NCBI GenBank assembly: GCA_947475525.1 | Contig: CANJMI010000003.1 | Coordinates: 124,001-188,000 of the forward strand | Reading direction: 5' to 3' | DNA length: 64,000 nt | Source: Polyangiaceae bacterium | Lineage (GTDB): Bacteria > Myxococcota_A > Polyangia > Polyangiales > Polyangiaceae | Shown: piece after piece, positions 55,280 to 64,000 of the stretch | Layout: the number at the start of each line of letters is the position of its first letter | How positions within the stretch are numbered: position 1 is the stretch's first letter | Notes under the pieces: generated by a model | Told to the model about the DNA's origin: nothing | Databases searched by the model: none | The model's input: only the letters and a program-made list of their open reading frames with translations | Program-made: the position numbers and the translations under genes

Positions 55280-56575
55280 TTAGCGTTTTGCTTTGCCGGA
55301 GCTCGCGGCAGGGGCGGCCGGCAGTTGGTACTTCGGTGGCAGCGGATTGCCGACCGCAGTGACTGTCTTCGCGCGGGCAAGCGCTTGCGTACTCTTGAGT
55401 CCCCGCCCAGCGAAAGCCGCCGTCGCAAGCGCGGCGGGTGCCGTCCGCACGTCGAGCGGATTGCCCGCGGGCACGAGGCTCTCGATGTAAACCGCGCCCG
55501 GGGCCAAGGACAACCCGTGCGCCGTCTGTTCGACGTGGGGAGCCACGCGGCCGTCGGCTCCAACGGTGAAGAAGAACGTGCGCAGTGACTTGCCTTCGCC
55601 GTTGCGCCACTCGCATTCCCAAGCGCCGGGCGTCTTGCCGATGTCGGTCGCCTCGTTGCGCGGCGCGCCCCCCGCGAACGTCAGCGGAAGCTCGAGGTAA
55701 TAGGTGCGAAATAGGATCGAGTCCTTGTCGAGCCGCGGATTGCCCGTCGGATTCGGTGTCTCCGCCTCCGCGACGATCCCTCGACCCGTCGAGACATGGA
55801 CGCCGTCGATCGTCGCGCCGCTGGTGGGTCCGAAGGTCCAGGGCGTCTTCAGGTTGACCGGATTGCCGTCGACGCGGCAGCGCACGTAGCTGTCGCGCGT
55901 TGGATCGTCACCCGAGTAGGCAGGCGCGGCCTGGACGATCACGTCGATGCCGTTGCCGTTCGAGAGGCTGGGGGACTGCCCGGGTTGCAAGTAGCCCGGG
56001 CTCGCGTTGGTGCGCTGGTAGAGGACCGTGCTCGCGAGCTCGCCGTTGCGGTCCGGGTACATCACCGGGTACCAGGGGCGGGTCGTCGCGCCGAGGTCGT
56101 AGCGCGGTGCGGCTCGGACGATCATCGTGTCCGTGCCGAGAAGCGTATTGGCGTCGGTATCGCCATCGATGAAATGCCATTCGAGCTGGTATTCCCCCGG
56201 CTCGCGGAGCTTCAGCTTGCGGTCCGTGCAACGCTCCGCGAAGAGGTGCGGCAGGCCGTTCTTCAGGACCGAGCTGTACATCGAGCGTGTTTCGCAGCGC
56301 ACTTCGCCGAGCGCTTTGCCCTTCTGCTTGAGGATGTAGAGCAACACCGAGCGGTCGGGGAACGACCCCCAAATGCGGTAGGACGCTTGAACCGTCCAGT
56401 CCGACTTCGGGTCCGCGGTTCCGCCCGTATCGGAGACCCCCGACGAATCGATTGTCTGGAACGAAAACGCCTGATCGACGACCGGCGCGTCGGCATGCGC
56501 CTCGCTGGCGGCAAGGATGACTGAGGCGCTCAAGCCCAAAGCGCCAAAGACGGCAGCGTGCGTCGGGATCTTCAT
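55280..56575 (-). CDS. Secreted protein of unknown function
   Basis: The 431-residue protein has a signal peptide (about 1-29, cleavage near AHADA). It contains several Cys (VRCETRSM, AERCTDRK, VRCRVDG, WECEWRNGEGK) that may form disulfides. The body is beta-rich, and the last 90 residues are Ala/Pro-rich, ending in a Lys/Arg tail. It is in the same direction as the GH57 gene but far from it. I do not recognise the family. The ATG at 56575 gives a clean signal sequence. Confidence 0.65.
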   Translation of the reverse strand: MKIPTHAAVFGALGLSASVILAASEAHADAPVVDQAFSFQTIDSSGVSDTGGTADPKSDWTVQASYRIWGSFPDRSVLLYILKQKGKALGEVRCETRSMYSSVLKNGLPHLFAERCTDRKLKLREPGEYQLEWHFIDGDTDANTLLGTDTMIVRAAPRYDLGATTRPWYPVMYPDRNGELASTVLYQRTNASPGYLQPGQSPSLSNGNGIDVIVQAAPAYSGDDPTRDSYVRCRVDGNPVNLKTPWTFGPTSGATIDGVHVSTGRGIVAEAETPNPTGNPRLDKDSILFRTYYLELPLTFAGGAPRNEATDIGKTPGAWECEWRNGEGKSLRTFFFTVGADGRVAPHVEQTAHGLSLAPGAVYIESLVPAGNPLDVRTAPAALATAAFAGRGLKSTQALARAKTVTAVGNPLPPKYQLPAAPAASSGKAKR

Positions 56576-56777
56576 GGCCGGGACGCTAACGGGCTGAGTC
56601 GCGCGTTGCCAAGTGCATTTCGCGTCGAGCCCGTGCTTCGTGTAGCCGCCACGCTTACAGTGCCACCGGAATGCCTTGACGCACGTTGAAGGTGTAAGTC
56701 ATAGACCGCCCGACGCGCGGCCACTTTCGAGCCGCGAACATTTGGCGTCCCGACGGCGCCGCTCAAGGAGTCTCACA

Positions 56778-58376
56778 GTGCGCATATCTTCCAGTGCCGG
56801 TCTGCTGTTTTCTCTCGTTGGATTTGGCGTGAGCGGCTTGCTCGCGTGCGGCGGCGAGGACACCAAAGAGACCGCAACATCGACGACGACCTCCACGACG
56901 GGCACGGGCGGCGCAACGTCGACGACGACCTCCACGATGGGCACCGGCGGCGATACGTCGACGACGACCTCCACGATGGGCACGGGCGGCGCGACGGGCC
57001 AAGGCGGCGCGATGGGCCAAGGCGGCGCGACGGGCCAAGGTGGCGCAGGTGGCGCAGGTGGCGGCGGCGGTAGCGGGCCGGCCGCGTTGAAGGGATTCTT
57101 CTACTGGGGTGACTTCGCCAGCAACGGCCTCAAGGAGCTCGCGCTCTTCGCAGTGCCGGAGGCCATGCACATCCCGACCGCACTCCCCGGCGTCAAACAA
57201 ATCGACGTGTTTTACGAGATCGCGCAGTCGCATGACGGCAAGAAGCTCGCGATGGCCTTGAGCGCCGACGGTGGCAAGCCGAAGGTCTTCGTGGGCAACG
57301 CGGATGGCACCGGCGAGGCGATCGTCGTCGCCGACTTCACGGGTGCGGGCAACGCGACGAACCTCGAATTGTCGAACCTTGCGTGGTCCCCGAACGACAT
57401 GTCGCTTGCCTTCCGCCTCGATGCGGCGACGAACGGGCAGCACTTGGTCCACGTCGTCCCCGCCGACGGTTCGCAGACGACCGCGAAGCTCGTAACGCCG
57501 TCACCGACCGCAGCTCAAGAAGCGAGCCCCTCGCTCACTTGGGCCGACAACACCCACCTCGCGGTGGTCGGAGATTTCGCCGTCGACAACAGCTTGAACC
57601 TCTTTCTCACCGACACGGTGGCCGCAGTCCCGACGCTGACCGCCGTCATCGACGCGAGCATGCTCAACGTCTCGACGAAACTGGTGAAGCCCGGTGTTCA
57701 GACCGGCGCGGACGGGAAACTCTACTTCCTCAGCTCGCACGCCACGGGCAAGACCTACCTCTACGCGGCGGACGCCAACGGCATGAACGTCGGCCTCGTC
57801 GCGGCAGCAGCCTCGGTCAAGAACGGGCAAGTCCAGGCGGAGCTGACCAACTTCGCGCTTTCGCCCGACGCGATGAGCGTGGCATTCGGCGCCAACGAGC
57901 TGCAGAACGGCCTCGTTCAACTGTTCACCGCGCCGCTCGCCGCCCAGACGGCCACGAAGATTACGGCCTTCACGATGCCTCCCGCGATGGGCGGGTCCTC
58001 CGGACCGAGTTCCTCGACCACCAACGCCATCGTGTGGCGCCCCGACGGCATGATGCTCGGCGTGATCGCCGATTGGAAGGTCGCCATGGCCGACGCCGAC
58101 AACGACTACGCCGCGTTCGTCGTTCCGACGACCGGCAACCCGGCGCCCGTGCGTGTCGCGAGTGCGACTCTCCCCACAGCGTCGAAGAACGTCGCCCAGC
58201 TCGCGTTCTCGGGCGACAGCACGTACCTCGCGATCCTTGGCGACCTCGTCGTCAACAACGACACCGAATTCTACTCGACCGTCGATTTTACGACCGCCGA
58301 CCAGCAGCCCGTCGCGATCCGTACGAAGGGCGTCGTCGCGGGCGGTGACATCGAGGGGATCTCGGTACTTCGCTGA
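56778..58376 (+). CDS. Lipoprotein with low-complexity linker and beta-propeller-like domain
   Basis: The 532-residue lipoprotein has a signal ending SGLLAC (Cys about residue 24). A linker of about 70 residues is built from repeats of TSTTTST.GTGGA and then A.GQGG. After that comes a domain of about 440 residues with repeated WSPNDMSLAFRLDA, TWADNTHLAVVGDFAVD and FALSPDAMSVAFGA strands, as in TolB/WD-like propellers. It is likely on the outer surface and binds a partner. The GTG at 56778 has AAGGAG 7 bases upstream; the 102-base longer reading is rejected. Confidence 0.75.
   Translation: MRISSSAGLLFSLVGFGVSGLLACGGEDTKETATSTTTSTTGTGGATSTTTSTMGTGGDTSTTTSTMGTGGATGQGGAMGQGGATGQGGAGGAGGGGGSGPAALKGFFYWGDFASNGLKELALFAVPEAMHIPTALPGVKQIDVFYEIAQSHDGKKLAMALSADGGKPKVFVGNADGTGEAIVVADFTGAGNATNLELSNLAWSPNDMSLAFRLDAATNGQHLVHVVPADGSQTTAKLVTPSPTAAQEASPSLTWADNTHLAVVGDFAVDNSLNLFLTDTVAAVPTLTAVIDASMLNVSTKLVKPGVQTGADGKLYFLSSHATGKTYLYAADANGMNVGLVAAAASVKNGQVQAELTNFALSPDAMSVAFGANELQNGLVQLFTAPLAAQTATKITAFTMPPAMGGSSGPSSSTTNAIVWRPDGMMLGVIADWKVAMADADNDYAAFVVPTTGNPAPVRVASATLPTASKNVAQLAFSGDSTYLAILGDLVVNNDTEFYSTVDFTTADQQPVAIRTKGVVAGGDIEGISVLR
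56881..57053 (+). repeat. In-frame tandem repeats of a lipoprotein linker
   Basis: Three copies of a 39-base unit (56881-56997, beginning CGACGACGACCTCCAC) encode Thr/Ser/Gly peptides. They are followed by about three copies of an 18-base unit built on GGGCCAAGGCGGCGCGA. All stay in frame, so copy number can vary without breaking the gene. Confidence 0.8.
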
Positions 58377-58490
58377 ACGCGGCTTGCGCACGATGTCGCT
58401 CGAGGACGAGGCTCCCGGCCTCCCTCGCGCGGCGGAGGTTGCGGCAGGCGGAAACAAATGCGAACCTTCCTTGACTACTTAAAAAGCATG

Positions 58491-58505
58491 CGCTTCGGGG
58501 AAGCG
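58491..58505 (+). promoter_or_regulatory. Hairpin over the ribosome-binding site of the FHA gene
   Basis: CGCTTC-GGG-GAAGCG is a perfect 6-pair hairpin ending 4 bases before the ATG at 58510. The only Shine-Dalgarno-like string, GGGGAAG, lies within it, so initiation may depend on melting. TTGACT at 58471-58476 could be a -35, but no good -10 follows. Confidence 0.35.
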
Positions 58506-58509
58506 TGTC

Positions 58510-59094
58510 ATGGCTGAGGAAGCAAGACGCACCAACATTCGCGATCTCGAAAAGGATCTGAGGGAACTCGGCCCGGTTCGGTTTCGCCAGAAGTACACGC
58601 GCCCGGCGATTGTCGGCATTGGTCGTGTGGCCGAGGCAGAGGAAGAAGAGAACTTCGCGGGTCGCACGATGCAGGTGCATCTGAGCGACCTGATGGCTCA
58701 GATGGAGGAGCGCGGCGCTCCGCCCTCGTCGCTTGAAGTGGAGACGAGCAGCGTCACCGACCTCCTCTACCTGATCCCGTTCCAGACCTTGCCCGTCCGC
58801 GTCGGCCGGAAAGCCGGCATCAACCACATCGTCGTTCCGGACTACTCGCTCTCAGCCACCCACTGCGAGCTGCGATGGCTCACCCACGATAGCCTCGCCA
58901 TCGCCGATGTCGGCGCCAGCAATCCGATTGTTGTCAACGATCGGAAGCTGAAGCCGAAAGAGCTCGTCGCACTGAAGGGCAACGAGCGCATCGTCCTCGG
59001 CCGCCTGATCTTTCGCTACTACCGCGCCGATAAACTGGATCTGTTAGCGACCGGAACGCCAGCGGACACGATCGCGCCACCAAAGCCTCGATGA
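58510..59094 (+). CDS. FHA domain protein
   Basis: The 194-residue protein has a charged helical N-terminal half (IRDLEKDLREL, VAEAEEEENF) and a C-terminal FHA domain (about 90-175) with the phosphothreonine-binding pattern VRVGRKAGINH, SLSATHCELRW and GASNPIVVNDRKL. The usual NGT is replaced by NDR. It probably binds a phosphorylated target of a Ser/Thr kinase, perhaps the kinase at 59137 that converges on it with a 42-base gap. The ATG at 58510 sits behind a hairpin. Confidence 0.85.
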   Translation: MAEEARRTNIRDLEKDLRELGPVRFRQKYTRPAIVGIGRVAEAEEEENFAGRTMQVHLSDLMAQMEERGAPPSSLEVETSSVTDLLYLIPFQTLPVRVGRKAGINHIVVPDYSLSATHCELRWLTHDSLAIADVGASNPIVVNDRKLKPKELVALKGNERIVLGRLIFRYYRADKLDLLATGTPADTIAPPKPR

Positions 59095-59136
59095 GCCCGC
59101 GCTGAGCAGGAGACGCTGCCGAAGCCGCGGTCCTGA

Positions 59137-60534
59137 CTAAAATCCGCGGTCCGTCGTGCCGCGACTCGTGTTGCCGCCCGAGGTTGTCGCGTGTGAGGTA
59201 CTCGACCCTTGCGGATGCGGGGCGCGCGTGCCGGGCGCGTTCGCCGCAGCAGATGGCGCGGCGGAAGGCATGCTGGAAGGCATGCTGGAAGGCATGCTGG
59301 AAGGCATGCTGGAGACAGGTACGGTCGCCGTGACTGCGGTGGTCGCAATCGCCGCCGCCGCGCTGCCCTGGGCGCCCGAGACATCGACGTTTCGAGTTGG
59401 GCCGGTCAGGAAAAAGTAGGCCCCGGCGCAGCCGAGCACGAGAATGCCCGCGGCGAGGAGCGGGGCCGTCCCGGCCGTTGAGCGCCCCGCTGTATTGCCA
59501 AGCATGGTGGCGTTCATGGCTGTCGGAGATGGCGTGCGCATCCCTCCCGTGACGACCGCTGCAGGCGCGTTGCCGGGGAAGGCTCCACTTTCGCCCGAGC
59601 CCTGGCCGCTTGCGCGAGGGCCGCCCACGCCGGGCACGAGCCCTTCACCCGTCGTCATCATCTCGTCGTAGGCCTCACCGGGGAAGAGCGCCCGCGCGAA
59701 TGTTTGAGCAAGCTCTTTCGCCGAGGCGTGGCGGCCCGTCGCATCGACCGCGAGCGCGCGTGAAAACCAACTGTCGATGGCGGGCAGCAGCTCCGGGCGC
59801 ACCTGGCTCGGCGGCTTGAAGCGCCCATGAGCGATCGCGACGCAAAGTGAACCCAGCGTTTCGGCTTGGAACGGTGCAGATCCCGTGAGGCAGTGGTACG
59901 CGACGACGGTGACGGCCCAGAGGTCGCTGCGGAAGTCGACGGACTCGCCGCTCAGCACCTGCTCTGGGCTCATGTACTCGGGGGTCCCGATCATCGAGCC
60001 GGTCGACGTCATCTTCGAGACCTTGGCCAACCCGGTCTGTTTCGCGATGCCGAAATCGAGCACTTTTAAAAGGAACGGTTCGTCTTCATCGGGCGTGAGG
60101 AAGAGATTGTCGGGTTTGATGTCGCGGTGAATGATGCCGAGTTTGTGCGCGCGGGTGAGCGCCTTGCACGTCTGCGTGACCACCTGCTTGGCGTCGGCGA
60201 AACTCAGCGGTCCGGCGCGCTCGAGGCGGTCTTGGAGACTCTCGCCTTCGAGTAGCTCCATCACGATGTACGGGCGGCCGTCCTGCATCACGCCGTGGTC
60301 GTACGTTTGCACGACATGCGGGCTCTTGATCTGCGCGCAGAGGGCCGCCTCTCGCTTGAAACGCTCGAGGATCATCGGTTCCGTCTTCACCAAGTCGGCG
60401 GAGACGAATTTCACAGCCACGCGCGTATTGAGCGAGAGGTGATCCGCGAGCCAAACTGAACCCATGCCGCCTTCGCCGAGCTGCCTCACAAGGCAGACGT
60501 TCGGCGTGACGTACATTCCTGGGTAAAGGTCCAT
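59137..60534 (-). CDS. Serine/threonine protein kinase, membrane-anchored
   Basis: The 465-residue Hanks-type kinase has GEGGMGSVW (nucleotide loop), VAVKF with the catalytic Lys, HRDIKPDN (catalytic loop), VLDFGIAK (metal-binding DFG) and GTPEYMSPE. A linker rich in Gly and Ser follows, then one membrane helix (about 358-378). The extracellular Ala/Ser/Pro-rich tail includes four MPSS repeats. All catalytic residues are present. No known sensor domain is seen in the tail. The ATG at 60534 gives MDLYPGMYVTPNV, a common start in this group. Confidence 0.93.
   Translation of the reverse strand: MDLYPGMYVTPNVCLVRQLGEGGMGSVWLADHLSLNTRVAVKFVSADLVKTEPMILERFKREAALCAQIKSPHVVQTYDHGVMQDGRPYIVMELLEGESLQDRLERAGPLSFADAKQVVTQTCKALTRAHKLGIIHRDIKPDNLFLTPDEDEPFLLKVLDFGIAKQTGLAKVSKMTSTGSMIGTPEYMSPEQVLSGESVDFRSDLWAVTVVAYHCLTGSAPFQAETLGSLCVAIAHGRFKPPSQVRPELLPAIDSWFSRALAVDATGRHASAKELAQTFARALFPGEAYDEMMTTGEGLVPGVGGPRASGQGSGESGAFPGNAPAAVVTGGMRTPSPTAMNATMLGNTAGRSTAGTAPLLAAGILVLGCAGAYFFLTGPTRNVDVSGAQGSAAAAIATTAVTATVPVSSMPSSMPSSMPSSMPSAAPSAAANAPGTRAPHPQGSSTSHATTSGGNTSRGTTDRGF
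59263..59310 (-). repeat. Tandem repeat, 12-base unit, four copies
   Basis: GGAAGGCATGCT (plus strand) is repeated four times and encodes four MPSS units in the outer tail of the kinase. Each unit is a whole number of codons. Confidence 0.85.
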
Positions 60535-60592
60535 TCTGGAGACTCACTAGCGGGCGCAGGCAAGCCTACACCAATGCACAACCAGGGCGATT

Positions 60593-62365
60593 CTAACGCG
60601 GTGCGTCGCTGACGTCTTCTTTGCGACGGAGCGCGACGAGCCGGCCTTGAAATTGCTGCGCTGTCGTGTCGTCGACGTAGTCGCTATGGCATGAGGCCTT
60701 GCCATCATCGCCGCCGGCGGCACGCTTCGTCTTCGAGGCCAGCCGGTGGATCTCGTCCGGGCTCAGCACCCCGCGTTGTGCGAGAATCGCCTGTTGCTCT
60801 GCGGTGAGCGCCGCCGACTTGGTCGTGTTTTCGCGCTCGAAGCCGTCGGCTTTACCGGAGTCAAACTCGAGCAGTTCCTTGCTGATGCGCACCGAGCACC
60901 AGTCGTGCCCGCACATCGCGCAGAAATCGGTGTCCACGTCGAGATCCTCGTCGTGAAGTGCGCGTGCGAAGTCGGAGTCGAACGCGAGCTCGAAGTGCTT
61001 ATCCCAATTGAGCGCGGCACGCGCCTTCGTGAGGTCGTCATCCCAGTCGCGCGTCCCCGGAATGCCGAGCGCGACGTCGGCCGCGTGGGCGGCGATCTTG
61101 TATGCGACGCACCCTTGCTTGACGTCGTCCTTTTTCGGAAGGCCGACGTGCTCCTTCGGTGTCACGTAGCAGAGCATGCTCGCCCCGTGATAGGCGGCGG
61201 CCGTCGCGCCGATGCAGCTCGTGATGTGATCATACCCCGGAAAAACGTCGGTAACGAGCGGCCCCAAGACGTAGAACGGCGCGCCGTGGCAGAGGCGTCG
61301 CTCGAGCTTCATGTTGAATTCGATCTGGTCGAATGGAACGTGCCCCGGCCCTTCAACCATCACCTGACATCCCATTTTCCACGCCCGCTCGGTGAGCTTG
61401 CCGAGCGTCGCGAGCTCGGCGAGTTGGGCTGGATCACTGGCGTCGGCAAGGCCCCCGGGCCGCAGGCCGTCACCGAGAGAGAAGGAGACGTCGTAGCGTC
61501 GCATTACCGAGCAAATTCGCTCGAATGCAGTGAACATCGGGTTGTTCTTCTTGTGGGTCAGCATCCACTTCGCGAGCAGCGCGCCGCCGCGGGAGACGAC
61601 GCCGATAAGGCGGCTCCTCAGCAGCGGGAGATGTTCGAGCAGTACCCCCGCATGAATCGTGAAGTAATCGACCCCTTGTTCGGCCTGGTGCTCGAGCTCC
61701 GCCAGGATGAGCGCCTCGTCGAGGTCTTCGATCTTTCGGCCGAGGATCATCGAGTAGATCGGCACGGTTCCGATAGGGACGCGGCTCGCCGCGAGGATGG
61801 CTGTGCGGCATGCATCGAGATCACCCCCGGTCGACAGGTCCATCACCGTGTCGGCGCCCCAACGCTCGGCCCATTGGAGCTTGGTGACTTCCTCCTCGGT
61901 CCCGCTCGAAACGGGTGACGCTCCCATGTTGGCGTTGATCTTCGTTCGGCTCGCCCGCCCGATCGCCATCGGCTCGAGGCCCATCGCGAGGTGGCGCCGG
62001 TTCGCGGGAATGATCATCCGACCCGCCGCAACTTCGTCTCGAATTTGTTCGGCGGTCAGGTGCGACTCGCGCGCGGCAACCCGCGTCATCTCCGGGGTCA
62101 CGACTCCGAGCCGCGCAAATTCGAGCTGCGTTATCGGTTCGAATCCCGCGGGCGCTTGCCATCGGCCATCCACGTACGCCCAGTCATCGGGCATGAAGTC
62201 CCAAGCCGTCTTCTCGCTTGGAGCCGGCATTCCCGGCGAATCCGGCGACGAGAAGGCGAGGGGCCCGCCGAGGTTTGCACGATTGGCGAAGGACCCCGGA
62301 TTGGTTCCCTCCGCACGGCTCGACGGGTTTTCGGCTCCGCGCAACGGCAGCGAGTTTGAGCTCAT
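60593..62365 (-). CDS. thiC: Phosphomethylpyrimidine synthase (thiamine biosynthesis)
   Basis: ThiC converts aminoimidazole ribotide to hydroxymethylpyrimidine phosphate in thiamine synthesis, using a radical-SAM [4Fe-4S] cluster. The 590-residue protein has [62 protein letters not shown] and the C-terminal cluster motif [10 protein letters not shown] (CX2CX4C). The ATG at 62365 is preferred to a start at 62431 because of the conserved N-terminal layout. The 93-base upstream gap does not contain the ACCTGA or CTGATCTGGATAAT parts of a TPP riboswitch. Confidence 0.95.
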   Translation of the reverse strand: MSSNSLPLRGAENPSSRAEGTNPGSFANRANLGGPLAFSSPDSPGMPAPSEKTAWDFMPDDWAYVDGRWQAPAGFEPITQLEFARLGVVTPEMTRVAARESHLTAEQIRDEVAAGRMIIPANRRHLAMGLEPMAIGRASRTKINANMGASPVSSGTEEEVTKLQWAERWGADTVMDLSTGGDLDACRTAILAASRVPIGTVPIYSMILGRKIEDLDEALILAELEHQAEQGVDYFTIHAGVLLEHLPLLRSRLIGVVSRGGALLAKWMLTHKKNNPMFTAFERICSVMRRYDVSFSLGDGLRPGGLADASDPAQLAELATLGKLTERAWKMGCQVMVEGPGHVPFDQIEFNMKLERRLCHGAPFYVLGPLVTDVFPGYDHITSCIGATAAAYHGASMLCYVTPKEHVGLPKKDDVKQGCVAYKIAAHAADVALGIPGTRDWDDDLTKARAALNWDKHFELAFDSDFARALHDEDLDVDTDFCAMCGHDWCSVRISKELLEFDSGKADGFERENTTKSAALTAEQQAILAQRGVLSPDEIHRLASKTKRAAGGDDGKASCHSDYVDDTTAQQFQGRLVALRRKEDVSDAPR

Positions 62366-62458
62366 AGTTACGCGATGTAAGCGCCACGGTCGCTTGGGAG
62401 CAAGCGCGACGAGCGAGCGGCGGTCCGGCATTCTTTTGCCGCTGAACGGAGGGGCGCG

Positions 62459-64000
62459 TCAGGGGGCGTCGAGCGCGCAACGGAAGCCGACCGAGACGTA
62501 GGCGGTGACGGGCGGAGCGGCTCTTTCGGCGGCGAGGTCAAGCGAGGGCGCTTCGTCGAGGAAGCTTCCGCCCCGGAGCGTTCGCCAGCGGGGGCCATCG
62601 CTCGAACCTTGCGGGCTTTCGTCGCTGACCCACTCAGCCACGTTGCCGGCGAGATCGACGATCCCTTCCGCGGTGACGTCGCGGCTACGCGAGCCGATGA
62701 CGCAACTTGCGATCTCCGCCGTCGTCGAGACGCAACTCCCATTCAGCCCGAAACACGCGAACGCACATGCGGGGGCCTGGTCGCCCCAAGGATGCCGACG
62801 CTTCGCACCGCGCGTGGCCGCGAGCGTCCACTCGGCAGAGCTTGGCAACCGACGCTGTCGCCAAGCGCAGTAATCTTCGGCGCTCCCGTGACTCACGCAA
62901 TTGATCGGGTGGTCGCTTGCGCCCCGAGTCTGGTTGCAACGCGGCTCCCATGCAGCGGCGAGTTTGTCTGGCGTCAAGGCGTCTCCCGCGTCGGGAACAC
63001 CGAACGCCCGCGCGGAGTCTTCGGTCAGCACGACGCGCGTCGCCTTCTTGCAGCGTCCCGCCATCACGCACTCGAGGTAGGCTCTCGTCGAGACCTCGGC
63101 TCGGTCGATGAAGAACGCGCGTCCGTTCGCTTCTGGCGTGATGCGAAGCATGCCAGCCGGGGGTTCGCGAGATGGCAAGGGTGGTGCGCCTCCCGCGCCG
63201 CCAGAGCCGTCGCTGCCTCCGCCCGCCGCGCCAATTGCCGCGAGGGCTGCCGATGCGCTCGCCGATGCGCTCGCCGATGCGGAGGGCCATGCGCTCGGCA
63301 CCTTCGAACTCTGCGCGAGCGGCATTGCCTTACCGGTACGCGCGCTCGCGCTGGCCGCGCCTTGGCCGCGGTCCACGCGCGACGGGCCGATCGACGACAA
63401 TTGCCAGTAGAGCGCGCCGGCGCCGGCGAGCGATAGCCCCACGAGGAACGGCACGACCGGAACGCGGCCGCCTCCCCCTCGCGCCGTCGTGGCGCTCGAT
63501 TCCACGACGGTCTGCGATGAGCCGTCACGCGGAGAGCCGTCACGCGCGCCGAGCGGTGAAGGCGCGTCGTCGTCGTCGTCGTCGGTGTGCGTATTCTCTG
63601 GTGGAACTGCCGCCGTTGGCGCCGAGCGCCTGCCGTTCAAGAGCGTCGTGGCCTCGCTTTGGCCCGTCGCGGTGGCCTCGAGTTCGATGCCGCTGCGGTG
63701 CACGAACTCGCCGGTATCCGACACGTCAGCGGGCGGACGTTCACCCGACGAGGGCTGCCCGGCCGCGTCTCGAATGGCCCTCCAGAAGGTTCCGACGTCG
63801 GCGAACCTCTCCGCCGGATCGACCGCGAGCGCCTGGGCAAACACGTCTTCGACCGCGTCGTTCGTGGTGACCCCATGGTGGCGTGGTGTCGGTCGCGATG
63901 CGGGATCGGCCGCCGCGATGTAGAGCTGCGTTGCGTCATCGCCATCGAGTGCGCGCTCCCCCGTGAGGAGCTCCACCAAAATCAAGGCGAGCGCGAAAAC
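62459..64000 (-). CDS. Ser/Thr kinase fused to an FGE-sulfatase-like domain (N-terminus beyond the window)
   Basis: The visible part starts inside a Hanks-kinase C-lobe (VFALALILVELLTGERALDGDD, then AVEDVFAQALAVDPAERFADV), so the gene runs past base 64000. A Ser/Asp-rich linker follows, then a membrane helix (VPVVPFLVGLSLAGAGALYW), a Ser-Ala repeat linker and an FGE-like domain (FFIDRAEVSTRAYLECVM, CVSHGSAEDYCAWRQRRLPSSAEW, VDLAGNVAEWVSDESP, RTLRGGSFLDEA, VGFRCA). Kinase-FGE fusions suggest an outer sensor domain. The stop lies 93 bases before the thiC ATG. Confidence 0.85.
   Translation of the reverse strand, partial: VFALALILVELLTGERALDGDDATQLYIAAADPASRPTPRHHGVTTNDAVEDVFAQALAVDPAERFADVGTFWRAIRDAAGQPSSGERPPADVSDTGEFVHRSGIELEATATGQSEATTLLNGRRSAPTAAVPPENTHTDDDDDDAPSPLGARDGSPRDGSSQTVVESSATTARGGGGRVPVVPFLVGLSLAGAGALYWQLSSIGPSRVDRGQGAASASARTGKAMPLAQSSKVPSAWPSASASASASASAALAAIGAAGGGSDGSGGAGGAPPLPSREPPAGMLRITPEANGRAFFIDRAEVSTRAYLECVMAGRCKKATRVVLTEDSARAFGVPDAGDALTPDKLAAAWEPRCNQTRGASDHPINCVSHGSAEDYCAWRQRRLPSSAEWTLAATRGAKRRHPWGDQAPACAFACFGLNGSCVSTTAEIASCVIGSRSRDVTAEGIVDLAGNVAEWVSDESPQGSSDGPRWRTLRGGSFLDEAPSLDLAAERAAPPVTAYVSVGFRCALDAP

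Overview
The window looks like chromosomal DNA from a myxobacterium, most plausibly a member of the Polyangiales (Sorangiineae). The assignment is inferred from very high G+C coding sequence, GTG and TTG starts, Ser/Thr kinases with low-complexity linkers, FHA proteins, an NtrC-type activator, a GldA/F/G-like ABC system, formylglycine-enzyme-like (FGE-like) domains and lipoproteins with Gly/Thr/Ser-rich linkers. No 16S rRNA, tRNA, CRISPR array, insertion sequence or integrase was seen. There is no clear sign of recent transfer apart from the odd left edge.

Layout. 1-620: AT-richer edge, then a protein carrying only the four-helix membrane domain of a pentameric ligand-gated channel. 795-5856: promoter and a four-gene GldA/GldF/GldG/DUF4340 ABC cluster. 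5942-11522: pheT, a crotonase, a small membrane protein, a GlcD-type flavoprotein oxidase and ruvC. 11539-13905: a cytoplasmic molybdopterin oxidoreductase divergent from a stand-alone B12-binding mutase subunit. 14022-30950: an almost complete division and cell wall (dcw) cluster in the order mraZ-rsmH-ftsL-ftsI-murE-murF-mraY-murD-ftsW-murG-murC-ftsQ-ftsA-ftsZ. Most junctions overlap by 1-4 bases; murB and ddl are absent. 31010-32434 (minus): rpsU, a terminator and a glycosyltransferase. 32528-36039: a PerR-type regulator, rubrerythrin, a GlpC/HdrD-like Fe-S protein, DUF3501 and a thioesterase, behind a promoter whose 17-base spacer is a near-perfect Per box. 36005-40751: a hypothetical gene, an FHA-GGDEF diguanylate cyclase, an unknown protein, rpiA and an M20 dipeptidase. 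40833-46154: a TPR envelope protein, an NtrC-type regulator, an FGE-like lipoprotein, a tiny lipoprotein ending in an 18-base tandem repeat, and an outer-membrane-type protein. 46264-48655: two membrane proteins flanking an ABC ATPase homologue that has lost its ATP-handling motifs. 48603-50612 (minus): a metallo-beta-lactamase-fold sulfatase-like enzyme and a TetR regulator behind two palindromes. 50675-58376: a GH57/DUF3536 protein, DUF362, a YceI-like protein, a secreted protein and a beta-propeller-like lipoprotein. 58510-64000: an FHA protein, a Ser/Thr kinase, thiC, and a kinase-FGE fusion cut by the window end.

How the parts work together. The dcw genes make and polymerise the peptidoglycan precursor and assemble the division ring, with MraZ at the head probably controlling the cluster. 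The PerR block forms a peroxide-response unit with a visible operator. The unit I find most unusual is the pseudo-ABC module at 46264-48655: its middle protein keeps the ABC ATPase layout but none of the usual catalytic signatures, and it is embedded by 4-base overlaps between two multi-span membrane proteins.

All calls come from reading sequence and translations. No database search was run, and family names rest on recognised motifs.
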